DNA of 21,322 bases from CAZYHS01 sp964647545 (GTDB lineage Bacteria; UBA10199; GCA-002796325; 1-14-0-20-49-13). Location of the stretch: NCBI GenBank assembly GCA_964647545.1, contig CAZYHS010000024.1, positions 1 through 21,322 on the forward strand, given 5' to 3'. The position numbers were made by a program, and so were the translations under genes. The notes beneath the pieces are model-generated. The model was not told where the DNA came from. It was given only the letters and a program-made list of their open reading frames with translations, and searched no databases. Shown one piece after another: positions 21,303-21,322 of this stretch (positions are counted from its first letter, which is position 1; the number at the start of each line of letters is the position of its first letter).

Positions 21303-21322
21303 CATTTTGCCCCGCTTGCTCC

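Overview
The window (about 50% GC by eye) looks like chromosomal DNA of a Gram-negative, respiring bacterium of the old 'deltaproteobacterial' grade, probably an uncultivated lineage. The grounds are two signal-peptidase-II lipoproteins, a tandem-FHA sigma-54 activator, a Bacillus/Geobacter-type (menaquinone-type, single di-haem cytochrome) succinate dehydrogenase, Cys-rich/beta-propeller lipoproteins, and many palindromic intergenic repeats. The exact phylum is inference and cannot be fixed from this window alone.

Layout. 1-2801: a large surface lipoprotein behind a good sigma-54 type (-24/-12) promoter, closed by a strong terminator. 2802-3166: a tRNA-Gln(CUG) gene with its own promoter and terminator, preceded by a palindrome-rich 200-bp stretch that begins with a second copy of the tRNA 3' end. 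3191-7369: a short-form malic enzyme, transcribed leftward and divergent from a sigma-54 enhancer-binding regulator with two FHA domains, followed by an orphan AmmeMemoRadiSam-type radical SAM protein. 7372-16461: a leftward block which in transcription order reads sdhC-sdhA-sdhB-sucC-sucD-ligA-nadA-unknown. It covers succinate oxidation and succinyl-CoA synthesis, then NAD+-dependent DNA ligase and quinolinate synthase. 16471-17781: a second lipoprotein (carboxypeptidase-regulatory-like plus possible ThuA/GATase-like module). 17798-20959: an unknown Cys-rich protein and clpB, both leftward. 20960-21322: no gene; a long imperfect inverted repeat and a cluster of small palindromic repeats.

How the genes fit together. 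Malic enzyme, SdhCAB and SucCD all act on C4 acids around the TCA cycle. SdhCAB feeds electrons to the quinone pool. NadA begins de novo NAD synthesis and LigA consumes NAD+. The FHA/sigma-54 regulator (4666) and the only convincing sigma-54 promoter in the window (40-55) lie close together, so a phospho-threonine-responsive circuit controlling the surface lipoprotein is a reasonable hypothesis. No CRISPR array, transposase, integrase or phage gene was seen. No clearly new multi-gene system is present. The most unusual signals are the apparent leaderless clpB transcript, the duplicated tRNA 3' end, the sigma-54 promoter/FHA-activator pairing, and inverted copies of one palindromic repeat in two adjacent gaps of the TCA operon.
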